From Kamptonema formosum PCC 6407 (GTDB lineage: Bacteria > Cyanobacteriota > Cyanobacteriia > Cyanobacteriales > Microcoleaceae): a stretch of 64,000 nt of DNA. Under the pieces are notes generated by a model. It did not search any database and had not been told where the DNA came from. It saw only the letters and a program-made list of their open reading frames with translations. Made by a program: the position numbers and the translations under genes. The DNA lies in the NCBI RefSeq assembly GCF_000332155.1, contig NZ_KB235904.1, forward strand, positions 958,946-1,022,945. Direction: 5' to 3'. Below are positions 9,193-18,404 of this stretch, one piece after another (positions within the stretch are counted from its first letter, which is position 1; each line of letters opens with the position of its first letter).

Positions 9193-9402
9193 CTCTATAG
9201 TATCTACCATTGCTTTTGTAAGTATTTCTTTAATCTCAGGAAATTTTGAACAAGCTTCATTCATAATATCCCAATATTGACTAAGTTTATTCTCAAGACT
9301 TGTGGAGGTTAGAAGACTTGACTTTTCAAAATCATCAGGCTCCTGCTTGGCAGGTGCTTTACTTGGGAAAACCCATTGTTTTACCCATTGAATGTAATCC
9401 AT
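9157..9402 (-). CDS. small hypothetical protein whose 3' end lies in a MITE-like repeat
   Basis: ORF of 81 residues starting MDYIQWVKQWVFPSKAP, mainly helical and amphipathic (ENKLSQYWDIMNEACSKF, EIKEILTKAMVDTIEQYG). No family recognised. The last dozen codons come from the inverted end of the 103-bp repeat at 9090-9192, so the original C-terminus has been replaced or extended. It is 75 bp downstream of the GIY-YIG gene on the same strand and could share its transcript. Whether it is expressed cannot be judged. Confidence 0.45.
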   Translation of the reverse strand: MDYIQWVKQWVFPSKAPAKQEPDDFEKSSLLTSTSLENKLSQYWDIMNEACSKFPEIKEILTKAMVDTIEQYGSVNALQRI

Positions 9403-9477
9403 TTCAAAACTCCTGTTTTTTGAATACTAATTAACAATCAGTGGCAAAAATAAGCAAAGCATATTAAACGATATTTT

Positions 9478-10353
9478 TTACCAAATCAACTCTTTATTAA
9501 GGCTGAAACTAGCAGATAATGGTTGTAACTTTTCAGCAACGACTAAAAGATAATCTTTGGTTCTGTTATCTAGGCTTGTGCTGATTTTTGGCAAATATGA
9601 AGTTAGCAATGTAGGCTCAGAAAGCCCTTTAAGTGTCACGCCTGCTATCTCATAATCTAATAAATATGGATAAATATATTGAAAAAATGGATCGGCCAAA
9701 TTGCAATCGAATAGCTCCACAAACTCAAAAACAACTTGTCTGGCATCAAAAAAATAACAAGTTCCTAAGATTTGTTGTTCTGGAGTGATGTAAAAATGTT
9801 TTTTTGTACGGTGACAAGAGCTTTTCCATAACAATTCTCCCATATTTTGCCTACACAAAACTAAAATGTGTAACTGGTGGTCTTCATATACACCAGCAAC
9901 CAAACCCCGAAATAAATCTGAGGGCTCTCTGGGAATCGTTTGTCCATTACGCGACCAGTATATTACTGAAGGAAAAAGAGGCTGGCTGGCAAGCTTAAGC
10001 AATCGTTGCAACTCAGAAAACCTGGGACTGGTTTTGGGCAAATATTTCTTAACTTTGCCATCATTCAGTAAGGGATTAAATTGCTTGATATATTTACACT
10101 CTAACTCGTTCAATTCAGAAACGGAAGCTAGAATATATTTAATAATTATTTTATCCAATCCTTTTCTAGCAAATTGCTTGTAGCGGTGATGGCTTTTTCC
10201 TGCCCAGCGTTTGCGTAAGTTCTTGGCTTGACCAATATAGAATAATTGTTCGCGTTCACCAACTACAAAATAAATTCCTGGGAGGTCAGGAAGCCGATCG
10301 CGAAGGCGTAGGGTTAACTGCCCAGATAAAGGCTCTAAACTAAGTGGATTCAT
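9478..10353 (-). CDS. GIY-YIG nuclease domain protein
   Basis: Protein of 291 residues with an N-terminal GIY-YIG endonuclease fold (about 20-100): G26-I27-Y28, then Y39-I40-G41, the conserved arginine region KNLRKRW (46-50), the metal-binding glutamate in NELECKYIKQFNPLLN (about E85) and the terminal Asn. All signature residues of the UvrC/GIY-YIG core are present. The C-terminal two thirds (about 110-291) is unrelated to UvrC and unrecognised, with a repeated LYWSRNGQT/ETPEQQ-like mixed character and no membrane segments. It may be a stand-alone nuclease of a cyanobacterial family; the substrate is unknown. It sits in an accessory patch with unknown genes and MITE-like repeats. Confidence 0.75.
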   Translation of the reverse strand: MNPLSLEPLSGQLTLRLRDRLPDLPGIYFVVGEREQLFYIGQAKNLRKRWAGKSHHRYKQFARKGLDKIIIKYILASVSELNELECKYIKQFNPLLNDGKVKKYLPKTSPRFSELQRLLKLASQPLFPSVIYWSRNGQTIPREPSDLFRGLVAGVYEDHQLHILVLCRQNMGELLWKSSCHRTKKHFYITPEQQILGTCYFFDARQVVFEFVELFDCNLADPFFQYIYPYLLDYEIAGVTLKGLSEPTLLTSYLPKISTSLDNRTKDYLLVVAEKLQPLSASFSLNKELIW

Positions 10354-10403
10354 AATTGCATTATCTTTTGAGCTATTATCTCACTTGATACTGCATCACT
10401 GCA

Positions 10404-10529
10404 TTAATCTGCAACAAGTTGTAATACCTCAGCAATAAAGCGATCGCAATTTTCTTGAGCCGATCGCATCAAGTTTCCAATCAAGCCATCTGTAGCATCA
10501 CAATCCGACTTTTCTGATGTCCAGAAAAA
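10404..10529 (-). pseudogene. possible C-terminal gene remnant
   Basis: The 294-bp gap upstream of the GIY-YIG gene contains an open stretch of about 42 codons without a convincing start, ending in a natural-looking helical tail (IGNLMRSAQENCDRFIAEV). It reads like the end of a protein whose 5' part is gone. Family not recognised; chance remains possible. Confidence 0.25.
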
Positions 10530-10647
10530 AATTTATTCCTTCTCAAAATCTCCTCTTCAAGATAGAGACAGACGGTATGTCACTTGTCCTATTTTTAGTC
10601 TGTGCTAAACGTTCGTAACGCCGATAACGGCAGGAGATGTCCTAGCA

Positions 10648-10905
10648 ATGTCGTTAACGATACCGTTGGAAATTGCCGCTGTAATCCGTGAGCTTCGGCA
10701 GCAACTCGGTCTTTCCCAGGAAAAGTTGGCTGCCAAACTAGGAGTTTCGTTCCGCACCGTCAATCGCTGGGAGAACGGGCGTGCAGTCCCTTCCGCTTTG
10801 GCCTTGAAACAGATTGAGGAGTTGCTACACCAGATGAGCGATTCGTCAAAAGCGACAGTACGCAAACTTGGCAAGGAACTGTTAGCCCAGTATTTTGAAG
10901 AATAA
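10648..10905 (+). CDS. XRE-family helix-turn-helix protein
   Basis: Small DNA-binding protein of 85 residues. The HTH lies at about 10-60: IRELRQQLGLSQEKLAAKLG forms helices 1-2 and VSFRTVNRWENGRAVPS the recognition helix and following turn, a textbook XRE/Cro pattern. The remaining C-terminus is helical. Its stop codon at 10903-10905 overlaps the ribosome site of the next gene, so it is the first gene of an operon with the hybrid histidine kinase. The role, perhaps autoregulation of that operon, is inferred from position only. Confidence 0.8.
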   Translation: MSLTIPLEIAAVIRELRQQLGLSQEKLAAKLGVSFRTVNRWENGRAVPSALALKQIEELLHQMSDSSKATVRKLGKELLAQYFEE

Positions 10906-10917
10906 GGAGTGGGGACG

Positions 10918-13900
10918 GTGGTTGAGGACGTGGCGGTAGTCGTTAAAAACCTGTTCGCAGGTGGTGGAGAGATGGGATCGCTCATGCGCTCCTATGATTG
11001 GTCGAAAACGCCCTTGGGCCCTGTGGAACAATGGCCTCAAAGCTTGCGATCGGCATTAAGCATTTGTCTCAACTCCCGATTTCCCATTGCTATTTACTGG
11101 GGATCGGACTGCTTGCTACTCTACAACGATGCTTGGCGACCGATCGTTGGTGATAAGCACCCTTGGTCTCTGGGCCGTCCCGGACGCGAAGTCTGGCCGG
11201 AAATCTGGAGCGAGATTGGGCCAGAATTTGAGAGCGTTTTCAGAACGGGTGAGGGCATCTTTCATCACGACGAACTTTTGGCGATGCACCGTTTCGGATA
11301 TACCGAAGAGTGCTTCTTCGACTATACATTCAACCCCATTCAAGGCGAGGGTGGCGAAATTGACGGCATTTTGAACATCGTCAGTGAGACGACATACCGG
11401 GTTTTAAACGATCGCCGCGCCCGACTTCTGCGAGAAGTAGCATCCAAAACCGGCACCGCCAAGACTACCGAGGAGGCGTGCAAGTTGATGGCAGAGGCTC
11501 TCAGGTCAGATCCTGCTGACATTCCGTTTTCGCTCCTCTATCTAATTGACCTAGAAGGAAGGTACGCTCATCTATCTAGCGGTACTCAGTTTGGATGGGA
11601 TGAGCATATAGCTCCCGCGATGGTAGACCTCAATGCAGGGGATGACCCGAATGGTTGGCCTATTGCCCGCAGCGTTCGTACTGCCCAGCCACAACCGATC
11701 GATAATTTGGTGACGCGCTTCGGGAAACTGCCTGGTAGTCCTTGGCCTGAGCCACCGCAGGAAGCAATGGTATTACCGATTGCCGTAACGGGACAAGCCA
11801 AAATATTGGGGGTACTTGTCGCTGTGGCGAGTCCGCGCCGCAGACTCGACGATCGCTACCGCGACTTCTTCGCTCAGATTACCGGACAGATCGCCACCGC
11901 GATCGCTAACGCCCGTTCCTACGAAGAAGAGCGACGGCGGGCAGAACAGCTTGCCGAACTAGATCGGGCCAAGACTGTGTTTTTCTCCAACGTGAGTCAT
12001 GAATTCCGCACGCCCCTAACCTTAATGCTCGGCCCAGTTGAGGAAGCCTTACAAGCAACCCAGGATGCCCAGCAGCGCGATCGCCTAGAACTGATCCATC
12101 GCAACGCCTTGCGCCTCCAGAAGCTCGTCAACACCCTGTTAGATTTCTCCCGCATTGAAGCCGGACGGATTGAAGCGGTATATCAGCCAACCGACTTGGC
12201 AATGTTAACAACAGACCTGGCAGGGGTTTTTGAATCTGCGATCGCGCGGGCAGGGCTGCATTTGCGGGTAGATTGTCCCCCACTACCAGAACCCACTTAT
12301 GTAGATCGGGAGATGTGGGAAAAGATAGTGTTGAATCTGCTCTCTAACGCCTTCAAATATACCTTTGAAGGAGAGATTGCCGTTATTCTGCGCTCCCGTA
12401 ACGAGCAGATTGAACTGGAAGTGCGAGACACAGGTATTGGCATTCCAGCAGAGGAACTACCTCAGATATTTGAGCGGTTTCATCGAGTGCAGGGGGCAAG
12501 AGGACGAACTTACGAAGGGTCAGGGATTGGTCTGTCATTAGTTCAAGAACTCGTGCGCTTGCATGACGGCACAATTAGCGCGAGCAGCATCGTTGACCAG
12601 GGAACGAGTTTCATCGTATCGATTCCTACTGGATGCGATCGCTCGGTAGGCGATCGCATTAATGCCACTCGGACTCTGACATCAACCGCAACCGGAGCCA
12701 CGCCCTATGTGGAAGAAGTATTGCGCTGGCTTCCCGAACCGGATTTGGGGGGGGAGACTTTAGATGCGCGATCTGCAAATTCTGACTCAGGATTAGAAAC
12801 GACTAAAATTGGGTTCCAAGCTGACAGTTTGCAAGCTCAAAATCCCAAATCCAAAATTGTTTTGGCAGATGACAACGCCGATATGCGTAACTATGTGAAG
12901 CGTCTGTTAAGTCAGCAGTACGAAGTAGAGGCAGTAAAGGATGGGGCGGCTGCATTAGCCGCTATTCGTGGGCAACTCCCCGATCTCGTGCTCACGGATG
13001 TAATGATGCCGGAAGTGGATGGATTTGAGTTACTGCGGGAGTTGAGGGCAAATCCTCAGACAAAGGAATTGCCTATTATCCTACTTTCCGCTCGCGCGGG
13101 GGAAGAGTCTCGGATTGAAGGACTAGAAGCGGGAGCCGATGACTACTTGATTAAACCCTTCTCTGCTCGCGAACTATTGGCACGGGTAGAGGCGAATCTA
13201 AAAATGGCTCAGTTGCGACAGGAGGCAACTCGGCGAGAGCAAGCACAGCGACGAGTTGCAGAAAAAGCCAAAGAGCAATTGGAGTCGGTTTTATCCACTA
13301 TCAGCGATCAGTTTTTAGTTTTAGATCGGGAGTGGCGTTATCTCTACGTCAACGATCGCGTGATGGAAACGGTGGGACTCGAAAGGGAAGCTTTGCTGGG
13401 AAGAAGTGTTTGGGAGGTGTTCCCAGACGTGGTGGGCACTGAGTTCGATCGGCAAATACAGCAGGCGATCGCACAACAAATTCCAGCTCATTTTGAATAC
13501 TACTACTCCACCTGGAACCGCTGGTTTGAAAATCACGCCTATCCCTCACCAGAGGGAATAACAATTTTCATTACTGAGATTACCGATCGCAAACGCGCTG
13601 AACAGGAACGGGAACACCTGCTTGCCCGCGAACAAGCCGCACGGGCGGAGGCTGAGCGGGCAAACCGGGTCAAAGATGAGTTTCTGGCGATTGTCTCTCA
13701 CGAACTGCGATCGCCCCTGAATCCCATATTAGGTTGGTCAACACTGCTTCAAACTCAAAAGCTGAACCCAGCTAAGACTGCTCAAGCTTTGAACGCGATC
13801 GCGCGGAATGCCAGATTGCAAGCTGAACTGATTGAAGACTTGCTCGATCTTTCCCGGATTTTGAGAGGCAAACTTAGCCTTAATGTTTTTCCCACCGATT

Positions 13901-14781
13901 TAGCATCAACTATTCAATCGGCAATGGAAACGGTACGCTTGGCGGCGGAAGCCAAGTCGATTCAAATTCACACCATGTTTGAACCAGACATAGGGTTAGT
14001 TTTAGGTGACTCCAGCCGATTACAGCAAGTAATGTGGAATCTGCTTTCTAACGCGATTAAGTTCACACCCGAAGGAGGATTAGTTGACATTCAATTAGAG
14101 CGATGTGGAGCTCAAGCTCAGATTATTGTCAGCGATACGGGTAAGGGTATTGACCCGGATTTCCTGCCTTATATTTTTGAATACTTCCGCCAAGAGAATA
14201 GCGCTACGACCCGCAAATTTGGGGGATTGGGGCTGGGGTTGGCGATCGTTCATCACTTGGTTGAGTTGCATGGCGGTACTGTCGAAGCAGAGAGTCTAGG
14301 AGAAGGACAGGGAGCCACCTTTACTGTCAAGTTGCCACTGATGCAAAGCTCACCTGAAATCAACGAGGATAGCAAACAGTCTGAACCAGCTTTGGATTTG
14401 GGTGGCATTCAGGTTTTAGTTGTGGATGATGATGACGATACGCGAGAGTTTATTGTGTTCCTGATCGAGCAGTATGGAGGGAGTGCGATCGCTGTTGCTT
14501 CTGCAAATGAGGCACTCGTTACTTTAACCCAATTCCAGCCCGATGTGTTGCTCAGCGATATCGGGATGCCAGAGGTAGACGGCTATATGCTGATACAACA
14601 AGTGAGAGCCACCCCACCAGCACAGGGCGGTCAAATTCCGGCGATCGCTCTGACTGCTTATGCGGGAGAAATTGACTATCAGCACGCAATGTCAGTCGGC
14701 TTTCAAAGGCATATTCCCAAGCCAGTAGAGCCAACCAAACTGGTTGAGGTTATCCTCAGTTTAGTTATAGAACCCATTTAA
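10918..14781 (+). CDS. double hybrid sensor histidine kinase/response regulator
   Basis: Very large signalling protein (1287 residues from this start). Order: N-terminal PAS-like sensor (SYDWSKTPLGPVEQWP onward), GAF-like domain (about 170-320), HisKA with H361 in NVSHEFRTP, HATPase (NLLSNAFKYT, DTGIGIP, GSGIGLSL), receiver 1 with D694 in LTDVMMPEVDG, a PAS domain (SDQFLVLDREWRYLYVND), HisKA 2 with H928 in IVSHELRSP, HATPase 2, and receiver 2 with D1214 in LLSDIGMPEVDG. Both kinase cores and both receivers keep their phospho-sites. No membrane segment is evident, so it should be cytosolic. GTG 10918 is preferred because AAGGAG is 8 bp upstream; the frame is also open from GTG 10909. Ligand is unknown. 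It is cotranscribed with the XRE gene. Confidence 0.92.
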   Translation: MVEDVAVVVKNLFAGGGEMGSLMRSYDWSKTPLGPVEQWPQSLRSALSICLNSRFPIAIYWGSDCLLLYNDAWRPIVGDKHPWSLGRPGREVWPEIWSEIGPEFESVFRTGEGIFHHDELLAMHRFGYTEECFFDYTFNPIQGEGGEIDGILNIVSETTYRVLNDRRARLLREVASKTGTAKTTEEACKLMAEALRSDPADIPFSLLYLIDLEGRYAHLSSGTQFGWDEHIAPAMVDLNAGDDPNGWPIARSVRTAQPQPIDNLVTRFGKLPGSPWPEPPQEAMVLPIAVTGQAKILGVLVAVASPRRRLDDRYRDFFAQITGQIATAIANARSYEEERRRAEQLAELDRAKTVFFSNVSHEFRTPLTLMLGPVEEALQATQDAQQRDRLELIHRNALRLQKLVNTLLDFSRIEAGRIEAVYQPTDLAMLTTDLAGVFESAIARAGLHLRVDCPPLPEPTYVDREMWEKIVLNLLSNAFKYTFEGEIAVILRSRNEQIELEVRDTGIGIPAEELPQIFERFHRVQGARGRTYEGSGIGLSLVQELVRLHDGTISASSIVDQGTSFIVSIPTGCDRSVGDRINATRTLTSTATGATPYVEEVLRWLPEPDLGGETLDARSANSDSGLETTKIGFQADSLQAQNPKSKIVLADDNADMRNYVKRLLSQQYEVEAVKDGAAALAAIRGQLPDLVLTDVMMPEVDGFELLRELRANPQTKELPIILLSARAGEESRIEGLEAGADDYLIKPFSARELLARVEANLKMAQLRQEATRREQAQRRVAEKAKEQLESVLSTISDQFLVLDREWRYLYVNDRVMETVGLEREALLGRSVWEVFPDVVGTEFDRQIQQAIAQQIPAHFEYYYSTWNRWFENHAYPSPEGITIFITEITDRKRAEQEREHLLAREQAARAEAERANRVKDEFLAIVSHELRSPLNPILGWSTLLQTQKLNPAKTAQALNAIARNARLQAELIEDLLDLSRILRGKLSLNVFPTDLASTIQSAMETVRLAAEAKSIQIHTMFEPDIGLVLGDSSRLQQVMWNLLSNAIKFTPEGGLVDIQLERCGAQAQIIVSDTGKGIDPDFLPYIFEYFRQENSATTRKFGGLGLGLAIVHHLVELHGGTVEAESLGEGQGATFTVKLPLMQSSPEINEDSKQSEPALDLGGIQVLVVDDDDDTREFIVFLIEQYGGSAIAVASANEALVTLTQFQPDVLLSDIGMPEVDGYMLIQQVRATPPAQGGQIPAIALTAYAGEIDYQHAMSVGFQRHIPKPVEPTKLVEVILSLVIEPI

Positions 14782-14847
14782 TATCTTTTCGCGATCGCCC
14801 ACGACAGGCGATCGGTTCGCGCTACGGGCGATCGGCATTCAATTACC

Positions 14848-14992
14848 CAGGGCTGTTTCATTCTCGGTAGGGGCGGTGCCGATTGGCTGCCCGCCCAGAG
14901 TCTGAAACCCTCATTTGACGGTTGGTGATGGGGTAGGCACGGGGGCACTACCCCTACAAAATAGCGGTTTTTCCGAGAATGAAACAGCCCTG
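14848..14992. repeat. 145-bp inverted-repeat (MITE-like) element
   Basis: A 20-bp perfect inverted repeat, CAGGGCTGTTTCATTCTCGG at 14848-14867 and its complement at 14973-14992, encloses a second nested inverted repeat based on GTAGGGGCGGTGCC and GGGGGCACTACCCCTAC. A related GTAGGGGCGGTGCC core is found inside the gene at 32598. Non-coding; it fills most of the gap between the kinase and metK, followed by CTAGCCCC repeats. Confidence 0.8.
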
Positions 14993-15029
14993 CCTAGCCC
15001 CTAGCCCCTAGCCCCTAGTTATAACGCGC

Positions 15030-15050
15030 TGGGCGGGAAATACCCGCCCA
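15030..15050 (-). terminator. hairpin downstream of metK
   Basis: TGGGCGGG and CCCGCCCA form an 8-bp GC stem with a 5-base loop about 10 bp past the metK stop. There is no strong T-run, so this may be a weak or factor-assisted terminator, or an RNA-stabilising hairpin. Confidence 0.45.
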
Positions 15051-15059
15051 ATCATCTCA

Positions 15060-16319
15060 CTAACCAGCCACTGCCGAAACCTGACTCAAAGCTTCCTTCA
15101 AGAGCACCGCCTTATCAGTTTGCTCCCAAGGTAAATCTAAATCGGTACGGCCCAAATGACCATAAGCTGCCACATCTTGATAGAAACGGCCGCCACGTTC
15201 AGCAGCAATCCTCTGCAAATTAAACGCTTGGATAATTCCCGCCGGACGCAGTTCAAAAAGCTTTTTCACCGCCTCCAACAAGCGATCGTCATCCACCGTA
15301 CCAGTGCCAAAAGTTTCAATCATCATGCTCACAGGACGAGCCACCCCGATCGCATAACTCAACTGCACTTCACACTTAGAGGCCAACCCAGCCGCGACAA
15401 TATTCTTCGCCACATAACGAGCCGCATAAGCCGCACTCCGGTCTACTTTGGTGGGGTCTTTTCCTGAAAAAGCGCCACCACCATGACGGGAATAGCCGCC
15501 GTAGGTATCCACAATAATTTTGCGTCCCGTCAGTCCAGAATCTCCCTGGGGCCCACCCACCACAAATTTGCCAGTAGGGTTAACCAGCAAGCGAGTATTG
15601 GCATCAGGCTTAACGCTAATATCTGCAAACACTGGCTGCACCACTACAGCCCAAAGGTCTTCCTTAATTTTCGCTTGCACGGCCGCAGGGTCAACAATGT
15701 CTGCGATCGCAGCCGTGTGTTGCGTAGAAATCAAAATCGTATCAATTCCCACCGGCTTGCCGTCTTCATAAGCCACAGTAACTTGGCTTTTGCCATCCGG
15801 CCGCAGGTAGGACAACTGACCAGTTTTCCGCACCGCAGCCAATTGGCGGCAAATCCGGTGCGCTAAACTAATCGGCAAAGGCATCAGTTCCGGCGTTTCA
15901 TTGCAGGCGAAGCCAAACATCAAACCTTGGTCGCCGGCACCGATCGCATCTAATTCCTCTTCGCTAGCTTCCTCCCGACTTTCGTGGGCCGTGTTCACAC
16001 CCTGGGCAATATCGGGAGATTGGGTATCTAGGGCCACTAGCACCGAACAGCTATTAGCCGAAAAACCATTGTCGGCATCGACATAGCCAATATCAGCGAT
16101 TTTCTTGCGGGCCAATTCTATGTAATTTACTTGGGCTTTGGTCGTAATTTCGCCCGTAATCAGCACTAAGCCTGTGTTGACGACAACTTCGGCAGCAACG
16201 CGGCTTTTAGGGTCTTCGGTCAATAAGGCATCTAAGATGGTATCTGAAATTTGATCGCAGATTTTATCGGGATGGCCTTCGGTAACAGATTCAGAAGTAA
16301 ACAGGTAGCGGCGAGACAA
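15060..16319 (-). CDS. metK: S-adenosylmethionine synthase
   Basis: Makes S-adenosylmethionine from methionine and ATP in the cytosol; normally a tetramer. At 419 residues it is the usual bacterial length. Signatures are [12 protein letters not shown] (about 16-27, ATP and metal site), GAGDQG near 128, and the loop [20 protein letters not shown] followed by [13 protein letters not shown]. All metal and methionine-binding motifs appear intact. It has GGAGGA about 7 bases upstream of the ATG. It is monocistronic between a repeat-filled gap and a roughly 480-bp leader region that contains several small inverted repeats; no known SAM riboswitch class is recognised there. Confidence 0.97.
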   Translation of the reverse strand: MSRRYLFTSESVTEGHPDKICDQISDTILDALLTEDPKSRVAAEVVVNTGLVLITGEITTKAQVNYIELARKKIADIGYVDADNGFSANSCSVLVALDTQSPDIAQGVNTAHESREEASEEELDAIGAGDQGLMFGFACNETPELMPLPISLAHRICRQLAAVRKTGQLSYLRPDGKSQVTVAYEDGKPVGIDTILISTQHTAAIADIVDPAAVQAKIKEDLWAVVVQPVFADISVKPDANTRLLVNPTGKFVVGGPQGDSGLTGRKIIVDTYGGYSRHGGGAFSGKDPTKVDRSAAYAARYVAKNIVAAGLASKCEVQLSYAIGVARPVSMMIETFGTGTVDDDRLLEAVKKLFELRPAGIIQAFNLQRIAAERGGRFYQDVAAYGHLGRTDLDLPWEQTDKAVLLKEALSQVSAVAG

Positions 16320-16806
16320 GAATAGTTCCTCCTTTGATGAGGGCTAGTTTGAGCAGGCTATTGAACTTAGTTTCAACGTGAATTTACCTTGAAACTCCCC
16401 AGTCTGAGGGCACGGGTATCCTTGAGGATAACCTTTTTGGGATAAAACCGCAAAAAGCTTAATTCTCAAAAATTGGATTGGATTTTCTGCTGATATTCAC
16501 ACTACCATTGACATTGGTATTAATCAGACAGCCCTAAAGACGCAGTAACAGTTACAGGTGGTTCCTGAAAACCTGAATACTTAGATAGTGCCACTCTTCG
16601 ATCCCACTTTCGCACCGCGTCTGACAAAAGTAGAATATTAGTTTTTGGAGAAAGGCAAAACAGAGCGTTCGATTTCAGGTATTCAGGATTTACGCAGCGA
16701 TCGGGAAAATTTATGGTTTGAGATTGCTTCCCTTGGTTGGCAATGACAGAAAATCGTAGCGATCGCGTAAGTCTAGATATTTACAGTTGGCAGGAGGGAA
16801 TTGACA
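16320..16806. other. metK upstream region with clustered small hairpins; no gene
   Basis: About 480 bp between divergent metK and adaptor genes. Near metK are three consecutive inverted repeats: GTTTCAA/TTGAAAC (16370-16376 and 16389-16395), CCC/GGG around 16398-16410, and GGTATCC/GGATAACC (16415-16433), the last followed on the + strand by TTTTT. They could be a structured metK leader, or the terminator of an antisense RNA. Further on, CCTGAATAC (16572-16580) and GTATTCAGG (16679-16687) form another inverted repeat. No ORF of note. Confidence 0.4.
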
Positions 16807-18333
16807 GTGAAGTATAAGGAAAAAAATAGCTTCAAAACTGGAGTCAAATGGCTACTGTGGTCTAGTTTTCTGACTCTAGGTATTGGCGGCGGATTATTCG
16901 CCTACGGCTTATATCAAAATCGACCTCCCGAACCTGTAGAAGTGCGCTTGCTCCCCGTCAAAATTGGCAATATTGAAGATACTATTAACGAAAGTGGTAC
17001 TATTGAATTTGGCAATCAACAAACTCTAAAATCCCCTCTTGACGTTACCGTTGATGAAGTGTTAGTACAAATAGGGCAAAGCGTTACATCTGGTCAAAGC
17101 TTGATCGCGCTTCGCAATCCCGCAAGAGAAACAATACTTGGCAAGCAAGAGTTAGCAATTCAGAAAGAAAAACTCACCTTAGAAAATTTACGCCAAAAAC
17201 TCTTAGAAGCCCAAACAAAGCTAAGTATGGCTAAAGAAACACTTCAATATTATAGATCCGTGCGAAATGACGAATTGCTGGCTATTCAAAAACAAGAACT
17301 TACCTTAGCCAATAATCGCAAAAAAGTTATTGAAGCTGAGGAAAATTTGGCTGCGTCTGAGCGAAAACTCATCGATCTGAAAGCATTACTTGACAAGGGT
17401 TATATTGCTGAAAATGAAGTGCGATCGCAAGAAGATCAAATTCGCATTGCTAAAGCCAACCTACGAGATGCACAGTTTCAAATTAACACGGATCTACTCG
17501 AACTCAAAAGTCTGAAAATTAAGCGAAGAGACAAAGAGCAAGAACTTGAGGAAAAAGCGATCGCTGCTGAGTCAGAAGTGCGACAAGCTCAGTTAGAAGT
17601 TAGCACAAATAGCCGCAATCTCCAAACTTCTCTGCTGGATTATCGAGAAAAAGAAGAAGAGCTAAAAAACAATATTGTAACTGCACCTATTGATGGTAAG
17701 GTACTTGATATCAAGGTTAAAAATGGTGACGGAGTAGCGCGGGGAACTGAACTTTTGATATTAGGCGATCCATCACAAGAACTGGTAAAACTACAGCTTT
17801 CTACACTCAATGCTGCTAAAGTCAGACCGAATCAATCCGTCCGCATCAGCATTATCGGCCCCAATTCTAAGCAATTTTTAGGAAGGGTAGAAAGCTTGTT
17901 TATTCTAGCGGGTAGCGGTGATAATAATAGTAGCAATAATCGCTCTAATCAAGGCGGTCAAGCAACAGTTCCAGCAACAGTAAGACTGGATATTCCCAGC
18001 GGTACTTTAATTCCCGGAAGTCAAGTAAATGTAGAGATAATTTTGCAGCAACGCCAGAAGGTAGTAGTTTTAGATACAGAGGTAATTGTGCGATCGGAGT
18101 CTCAGCCTTTCGTGTGGATTCGTGACAGTCAAGGTAAAGCTCAGAAACGACCAATTAAATTAGGTTTAGAAGGATTAACGCAGGTAGAAGTAGCTTCCGG
18201 TTTGCGGCCAGGTGATAGTGTTGCGCTCCCTCCTCCTGAAACTTCCTTAAAGCCAGGAACTCCTATTCAAGAAGAGAAAACAACTAAAAAGGATAAAAAG
18301 GAAGAAAAAACAGAGGGCGAAGATGAGGAATAA
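16807..18333 (+). CDS. HlyD/DevB-like periplasmic adaptor of an ABC exporter
   Basis: Membrane-fusion protein of about 508 residues. A short cytosolic basic stretch precedes one membrane helix (WLLWSSFLTLGIGGGLFAYG, about 17-36). Then come the first lipoyl half (LKSPLDVTVDEVLVQIGQSVTSGQ), a long coiled coil (about 115-285) rich in Lys/Glu/Gln, the second lipoyl half (IVTAPIDGKVLDIKVKNGD), a beta-barrel with a Ser/Asn/Gly-rich insert (SGDNNSSNNRSNQGG) and a Lys/Glu tail. I choose GTG 16807 because GGAGGG is 8 bp upstream; a TTG at 16801 is the alternative. The next genes encode an FtsX-type permease and a TolC-type protein, so this is the middle part of a MacAB/DevBCA-like tripartite exporter. 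Confidence 0.9.
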   Translation: MKYKEKNSFKTGVKWLLWSSFLTLGIGGGLFAYGLYQNRPPEPVEVRLLPVKIGNIEDTINESGTIEFGNQQTLKSPLDVTVDEVLVQIGQSVTSGQSLIALRNPARETILGKQELAIQKEKLTLENLRQKLLEAQTKLSMAKETLQYYRSVRNDELLAIQKQELTLANNRKKVIEAEENLAASERKLIDLKALLDKGYIAENEVRSQEDQIRIAKANLRDAQFQINTDLLELKSLKIKRRDKEQELEEKAIAAESEVRQAQLEVSTNSRNLQTSLLDYREKEEELKNNIVTAPIDGKVLDIKVKNGDGVARGTELLILGDPSQELVKLQLSTLNAAKVRPNQSVRISIIGPNSKQFLGRVESLFILAGSGDNNSSNNRSNQGGQATVPATVRLDIPSGTLIPGSQVNVEIILQQRQKVVVLDTEVIVRSESQPFVWIRDSQGKAQKRPIKLGLEGLTQVEVASGLRPGDSVALPPPETSLKPGTPIQEEKTTKKDKKEEKTEGEDEE

Positions 18334-18404
18334 AATTAAATAGTATCAGCAAATTAGCGCAACTTCTTAATTACCCCAAAATAATTGTTAATTATTAATT
18401 ACTT

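Noticed and set aside
16320-16440. SAM riboswitch before metK
   Set aside because: No match to the SAM-I, SAM-II or SAM-IV core motifs that I can recognise.
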